NCBI RefSeq assembly: GCF_037975245.1
Contig: NC_092565.1
Coordinates: forward strand, 16,271,499 to 16,335,498
Direction: 5' to 3'
DNA length: 64,000 nucleotides
Source: Apostichopus japonicus
Taxonomy: Eukaryota > Echinodermata > Holothuroidea > Aspidochirotida > Stichopodidae
The notes under the pieces are model-generated. The model did no database searches and was not told the DNA's origin. It worked only from the letters and a program-made list of their open reading frames with translations. The position numbers were made by a program, and so were the translations under genes. Below, piece after piece: positions 63,001-64,000 of this stretch. Position 1 is the stretch's first letter, and each line of letters starts with the position of its first letter.

Positions 63001-63712
63001 ATGAACATAAATCTATATGACTCTTAATTTATGAGGAAAAGAGAAAGAAACGAGATAGAAACTCTGTCATCCCATTATTGTAGACCATATCACTTAACAA
63101 AACAGCATTTTAGCTTATACTTAAGTATTGCTGGTGTTTAGGTGTTCAGATAACTAAGGTTTCACTGAACTATAGATATCAACTCCCTTCACTCTCTCCC
63201 CTGCATGCGGCTATGAGCTGAAGCGATAGAAACATCTTAGGCTTCCTTTGGCTTCATCATAGAGACCCAACTTAACAAAACAGCATTTTAGCTTATACTA
63301 AAGCATTGCCTGTGTTTAGTTGTTCAGATAACTAAGGTTTTACTGAACTATATATATCAACTCCCCTCACTCTATCCCGTGTGTGCGGCAATGAGCTGAA
63401 GTGATAGGGGGAGTTAAAGGAAAAGACTCATTCTATCCATTTAAGTAGAATTCCCTACAATTTAAATATACACAATGAAGTCTGCTTATGGTAACCCATT
63501 ATTTACATCAGTGATGTGTTATTTAGTTATTTACCAAATTCCTTTATGAGTGATTTTATTCCTAATATCTCTTTGGATTGCAGGAGAAAGCACTGGGAAG
63601 TCCAGATGTTCATCAGCTCTGGTGTCGACTCAGAGGTGGCAGACTACAGTGTTGGAATACTCCTAGTGAGGCTGATTGCAAAGGTGCCATCTTGTCTGTC
63701 AGTTTACAAAAG
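29955..63712 (+). CDS. RTKN: Rhotekin homologue (RTKN/RTKN2), eight exons, 3' end beyond the window
   Basis: Rhotekin is a cytoplasmic effector of Rho GTPases: the HR1 domain binds GTP-bound Rho, and a middle anillin/rhotekin region and a PH domain follow. Exons: 29955-30095, 40961-41053, 52122-52428, 55893-56013, 56751-56910, 61446-61566, 62494-62603, 63584-63712, which add up to 394 codons with all intron phases in agreement (0,0,1,2,0,1,0,0). All introns are GT-AG. Recognisable landmarks compared with vertebrate rhotekins (from memory) are KIDLEIKMREGTRKLLAAC, ISDIRIPLMWKNADH, RYAVFCLLKVG, STPQKIRKRL, VPLFNHFCCRLAVQP and the PH start LWCRLRGGRLQCW. Invertebrates usually have one gene, ancestral to RTKN and RTKN2; the symbol here means the family. 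Exon 1 is the least certain member. The gene lies head-to-head with the IGFBP7-like gene. Confidence 0.9.
33475..33545. mobile_element. hAT-like transposon end or MITE fragment (weak)
   Basis: GGGGTCTCAAAAGTCGGCC, then GGCAGGC, AACCTGGCC resembles the well-known ends of Charlie-type hAT elements (GGGGTCTCAAACT then GGCCCGCGGGCCA). The right boundary and target duplication were not found. Confidence 0.35.
39242..39286 (-). repeat. C-rich direct repeat with minus-strand G-quadruplex motif
   Basis: A roughly 20 bp unit (CCCCTTTCCCTACCCCCTCC) occurs twice in a row. The complementary strand has more than four runs of three to five G with loops of one to three bases, a strong quadruplex pattern. 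Confidence 0.75.
40961..41053 (+). CDS. RTKN: Rhotekin exon 2, with a possible alternative start at 40973
   Basis: The exon has 31 codons between a TTTCGATAG acceptor and a GTGAGT donor, phase 0 at both ends. The segment VFNDLDIYYIRQIAISLK resembles the N-terminus of a vertebrate rhotekin isoform that starts in its own first exon. Here too an ATG in good context (GACATGG, 40973) could start translation, giving 27 residues before exon 3. The exon may thus be internal or an alternative first exon. Confidence 0.8.
41305..41541 (+). mobile_element. tRNA-derived SINE
   Basis: Box A is TAGCTCAGTGG at 41316-41326 and box B is GTGTTCAAGTC at 41360-41370, 33 bases apart as in a tRNA. They are followed by a body with TTGCGGC, TTTGCGAGTTCCTGTTTGCAG and an ATACATACATA-like tail. 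The 5' head is tRNA-like (about 73 bases) but the anticodon stem is imperfect, so it is a SINE rather than a tRNA gene. It starts about 250 bases after the exon 2 donor, in gene orientation. Confidence 0.75.
43671..44280. repeat. Tandem repeat of about 220 bp, three to four diverged copies
   Basis: The unit begins TACCTACAGTATAC(T/C)GT and GATTGAATCTATA, continues with a GCGGCTG-AAAAAGACTAGTCGTCTCC block, and ends with ACAAAGCAGGCTTC and AAAGTTTGCTGTTG. Full copies start at about 43796 and 44019; a shortened copy precedes them (about 43671) and a partial one follows (about 44236). Confidence 0.85.
45600..46300 (+). promoter_or_regulatory. CpG-rich pocket, candidate alternative rhotekin promoter
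   Basis: By eye there are about 25 CpG in this 700 bp, inside an intron where neighbouring kilobases have almost none. It has inverted CCAAT boxes (ATTGG) at 45985 and 46064, a direct CCAAT at 46050 and a TATTTAA at 46095. An AG-GTAAAG donor-like site lies at 46199. A short non-coding first exon of roughly 46125-46198 spliced to exon 3 would be consistent, but no in-frame start codon is seen in it. The 174-codon open frame across the pocket has no recognised domain. Confidence 0.5.
48150..48225. repeat. Dispersed duplicate, copy 1
   Basis: GAAGTGCAGCTATACAT(G/T)GGAAC, then GAGCATGCTGTAT and TCCAGGA, is shared with 49229-49300 at high identity. Confidence 0.8.
48686..48918. mobile_element. 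Insert flanked by 22 bp imperfect direct repeats (possible retrocopy)
   Basis: ACAGTTTATCCTCTTACAGT (48686-48705 plus CT) recurs at 48897-48918 with two C/T differences. The 189 bp in between has more CpG than its surroundings and an Arg-rich open frame, with no poly-A tail. It could be an old insertion with a target-site duplication, or a local duplication. Confidence 0.35.
49229..49300. repeat. Dispersed duplicate, copy 2
   Basis: This is the second copy of the 48150-48225 sequence in the same orientation, about 1.08 kb downstream, with several transitions. Confidence 0.8.
50390..51640. repeat. Minisatellite, about 65 bp unit, about 19 copies
   Basis: Each unit contains GAATGCATGTAGCCTGTAGG, CTGTATATGGCCCACAGACA, then CTTAGACAATACAAGATATC. 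Units are 64 or 65-66 bp, depending on whether they carry ACAGTAGAC or ACACTTAGAC. The two unit types alternate in blocks, suggesting higher-order duplication. More diverged copies edge the array on the left (about 50230-50430). It ends about 480 bp before exon 3. The reverse-strand open frames across it are repeat artefacts. Confidence 0.97.
52122..52428 (+). CDS. RTKN: Rhotekin exon 3: HR1 Rho-binding region
   Basis: The exon follows a (CT)n polypyrimidine tract ending AAATGCAG and ends at GTAACT, phase 1. It encodes DYDIQQKIDLEIKMREG, the helical HR1 region (RKLLAACKRE, AAKSLLTSHARVLTYMAELQRRK), an acidic linker, and the conserved CLAKVSISDIRIPLMWKNAD block. The HR1 helices make the contact with Rho in this family. 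Confidence 0.95.
53085..53150. mobile_element. Second hAT-like end fragment (weak)
   Basis: AGATTCTTAAAAGACAGCC, GTGGACCAAATTAGGCC and GTCCGGCCCATGAT resemble, with many changes, the CAAACT-GGCCC ends of Charlie-like hAT elements and the sequence at 33475. There is no clear boundary. Confidence 0.3.
53435..53880. repeat. Old tandem repeat, four diverged copies of about 110-140 bp
   Basis: Each copy has a (T/G)AACTTTAAT- or CACTTTAAT-like start, a TCAAATT(A/G)CA(C/T)CTTATCTGGGTAC-like core and often an ATTTATCTAA or TTGTCTATAA segment with ATTGGTG. The cores fall near 53465, 53605, 53740 and 53825. Confidence 0.6.
55893..56013 (+). CDS. RTKN: Rhotekin exon 4
   Basis: The acceptor is TCTGTCCATAG and the donor GTAAGT. 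It encodes (D)HNRYAVFCLLKVGTEIYDT, then MNIDRTACDVTFEEVF, collinear with the vertebrate segment that follows the LMWK block (YAIFCLFKMG, then a DTxxxxVDKT motif). Confidence 0.93.
56014..56750 (+). other. Rhotekin intron 4 (737 bp)
   Basis: Short intron with a reversed retroelement tail at 56352-56480 and nothing else recognised. Confidence 0.7.
56352..56480 (-). mobile_element. 3' tail of a retroelement (LINE or SINE), minus strand
   Basis: Read on the minus strand it gives TAAAGCGTCTAGAGGCC, then GGCGCTATATTAAGAAC and a run of ATT units. This is the type of 3' end shared by CR1/L2-like LINEs and their dependent SINEs, and comparable to the end of the LINE at 19441. Confidence 0.5.
56751..56910 (+). 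CDS. RTKN: Rhotekin exon 5
   Basis: The acceptor is TTTTCATTGGCAG and the donor GTAAGT. It encodes PDFNFILEVYSY (compare PDFxxxxEVYS in vertebrates), STPQKIRKRLNSIG, and NSILIPTV. The following intron, 4.5 kb, contains a whole DNA transposon. Confidence 0.93.
57247..57392 (+). repeat. Left terminal inverted repeat of the transposon
   Basis: Shared blocks with the right end: TAGACCGTGGGGCA (57247-57260), AGTTCCGTAGTCCA (57278-57291), GGGGCAAC (57297-57304), CTTTGTTCCACCAAAA (from about 57354). The blocks between them are diverged and differ slightly in length. Confidence 0.85.
58859..59776 (+). pseudogene. Transposon-borne gene for a protein with a cysteine-rich C-terminus, two apparent frameshifts
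   Basis: An ATG at 58859 opens 22 codons (MTEPTSTDHD, CVIHHP). The likely continuation shifts frame near 58920 into RFSDIYKKFTPKTWDPFL. It shifts again in an A-run near 59023 into a frame with GGFHRKCYQRFTD that runs unbroken to the stop at 59776. The last part has HGWIFDDGHLAIHWMSLPPAP followed by a cluster of cysteines (NCSCKKNKC, CCVSFGLPC, CQCKGC), reminiscent of CXC/tesmin-type zinc-binding repeats, then an acidic tail. The HxxCYQRFT and CxCKxxC combination is familiar from multicopy uncharacterised proteins of marine invertebrates, but I cannot name the family. The shifts could also be unseen introns, although the gaps seem too short. Confidence 0.6.
60675..60827 (-). repeat. Right terminal inverted repeat of the transposon
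   Basis: Reverse-complement counterpart of the left end, with the same four blocks in order. The outermost 14 bases match perfectly. Confidence 0.85.
61446..61566 (+). CDS. RTKN: Rhotekin exon 6
   Basis: The acceptor is TCTCTTCACCTTAG ending at 61445, which keeps the frame from exon 5. A competing CAG seven bases further would break the frame. The exon encodes EEENTSVEAPKFFLVGRANL, then RLSDANDVIKIHSLSLEG, matching the GxRYxLLAHTTLTL region of vertebrate rhotekins. It ends in phase 1 at GTAAGA. Confidence 0.9.
61567..62493 (+). other. Rhotekin intron 6 (927 bp)
   Basis: It contains a 93 bp triplicate at 62121-62399 and otherwise nothing recognised. Confidence 0.75.
62121..62399. repeat. 93 bp tandem repeat, three copies
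   Basis: Copies start at 62121, 62214 and 62307 with GTTGTCTCTTATGAA(A/G)TAC, include TACAAACCTGCTATATATC and end TTCTGCAC(T/A)TCATTTT. As 93 is divisible by three, a spurious open frame runs through all copies. Confidence 0.95.
62494..62603 (+). CDS. RTKN: Rhotekin exon 7
   Basis: The acceptor is ATTTCTTTTCAG and the donor GTATGA, phase 0 at the end. It encodes VPLFNHFCCRLAVQPQSV, equivalent to the WLPLYGxxCCRLxAQP block just before the PH domain. Confidence 0.93.
62604..63583 (+). other. Rhotekin intron 7 (980 bp)
   Basis: It holds a roughly 138 bp direct duplication (63092-63229 and 63271-63408) and no coding sequence. Confidence 0.75.
63092..63408. repeat. Direct duplication, two copies of about 138 bp, 179 bp apart
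   Basis: Both copies run from CTTAACAAAACAGCATTTTA through GTTCAGATAACTAAGGTTT to ATGAGCTGAAG(C/T)GATAG, with roughly one in ten bases different. The 41 bases between them are not duplicated. Confidence 0.92.
63584..63712 (+). CDS. RTKN: Rhotekin exon 8: start of the PH domain
   Basis: The exon follows TTTGGATTGCAG and ends at GTAAAT. It encodes HQLWCRLRGGRLQCWNTP, the first beta strands of the PH domain (compare WRRLYCVLRGGKLYCF in vertebrates), then CKGAILSVSLQK. The remainder of the PH domain and the C-terminus are beyond the window. Confidence 0.92.
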
Positions 63713-64000
63713 GTAAATTATATTTCTTTTTGTTTTATGCACACATTTTTTTACTTTTCATTGCTACAGGTTAGTTTTTTCTAATCGCCATCACATGATT
63801 TAAACTGAAGTAGCTAGTTCATTGTGGTATATGTAAACATAGCATACAGTCTTTTACAATTCTTTTTTTTGTTGTTGATGTTGTTGAATATAACAGAAGT
63901 ACAAAGTTCTACCATGAACAAAAATGACATCCCTATTTTCAACCCCTGCCCAGCACTGCTCAGATGTAAAAGCTTGCAATGCTGTGTTTTTAGCCCCCCA
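63713..64000 (+). other. Start of rhotekin intron 8
   Basis: This is non-coding sequence after the exon 8 donor. The next PH-domain exon is not reached before the window ends. Confidence 0.7.

Overview
The window looks like nuclear DNA from an animal, most likely a marine invertebrate (an echinoderm or another deuterostome is my guess; the sequence alone does not settle it). The reasons are two multi-exon genes of animal-only families, GT-AG introns up to 24 kb, LINE relics, tRNA-derived SINEs, tandem repeats and many poly-G/poly-C runs. There is no operon, CRISPR array or other prokaryotic feature. Nearly all short ORFs here are chance or repeat-made.

Left half (1-26,363, minus strand): an IGFBP7/KAZALD1-type secreted protein. 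Exon 1 (26363-25904) encodes a signal peptide, an IGFBP N-terminal domain and a Kazal domain. After a 24.2 kb intron, exon 2 (1702-1503) encodes the first part of an I-set immunoglobulin domain, in matching phase (1). The rest of the gene lies beyond the left edge. The big intron holds a 5'-truncated LINE (11.1-12.8 kb) whose 3' UTR carries an 830 bp (TTTC)n tract, a second decayed LINE (18.7-19.4 kb) and a pair of related hairpins.

Middle (26,364-29,954): a 3.6 kb head-to-head intergenic region with a minus-strand tRNA-derived SINE and four copies of a 32 bp tandem repeat.

Right half (29,955-64,000, plus strand): a rhotekin (RTKN/RTKN2) homologue. Eight exons can be placed with consistent phases: a basic N-terminus, the HR1 Rho-binding region, the conserved anillin/rhotekin middle region and the start of the PH domain. 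The 3' end is beyond the window. Its introns carry a SINE, a 65 bp minisatellite of about 19 copies, several other tandem repeats, hAT-like fragments and a complete-looking 3.58 kb DNA transposon with about 140 bp imperfect terminal inverted repeats. That transposon carries a frameshifted gene for a protein with a cysteine-rich C-terminus.

The most striking large-scale pattern is base composition. The left half is rich in CpG. The rhotekin gene body is almost free of it (no CpG in 34021-34980) and is full of TACTGTA/TACAGTA, as expected from long-term germline methylation. A CpG-rich pocket with CCAAT boxes at 45.6-46.3 kb inside the rhotekin intron stands out as a probable alternative promoter. 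A smaller pocket lies near exon 2, which has its own start codon. The inserted transposon also keeps CpG at its ends, suggesting a young insertion.
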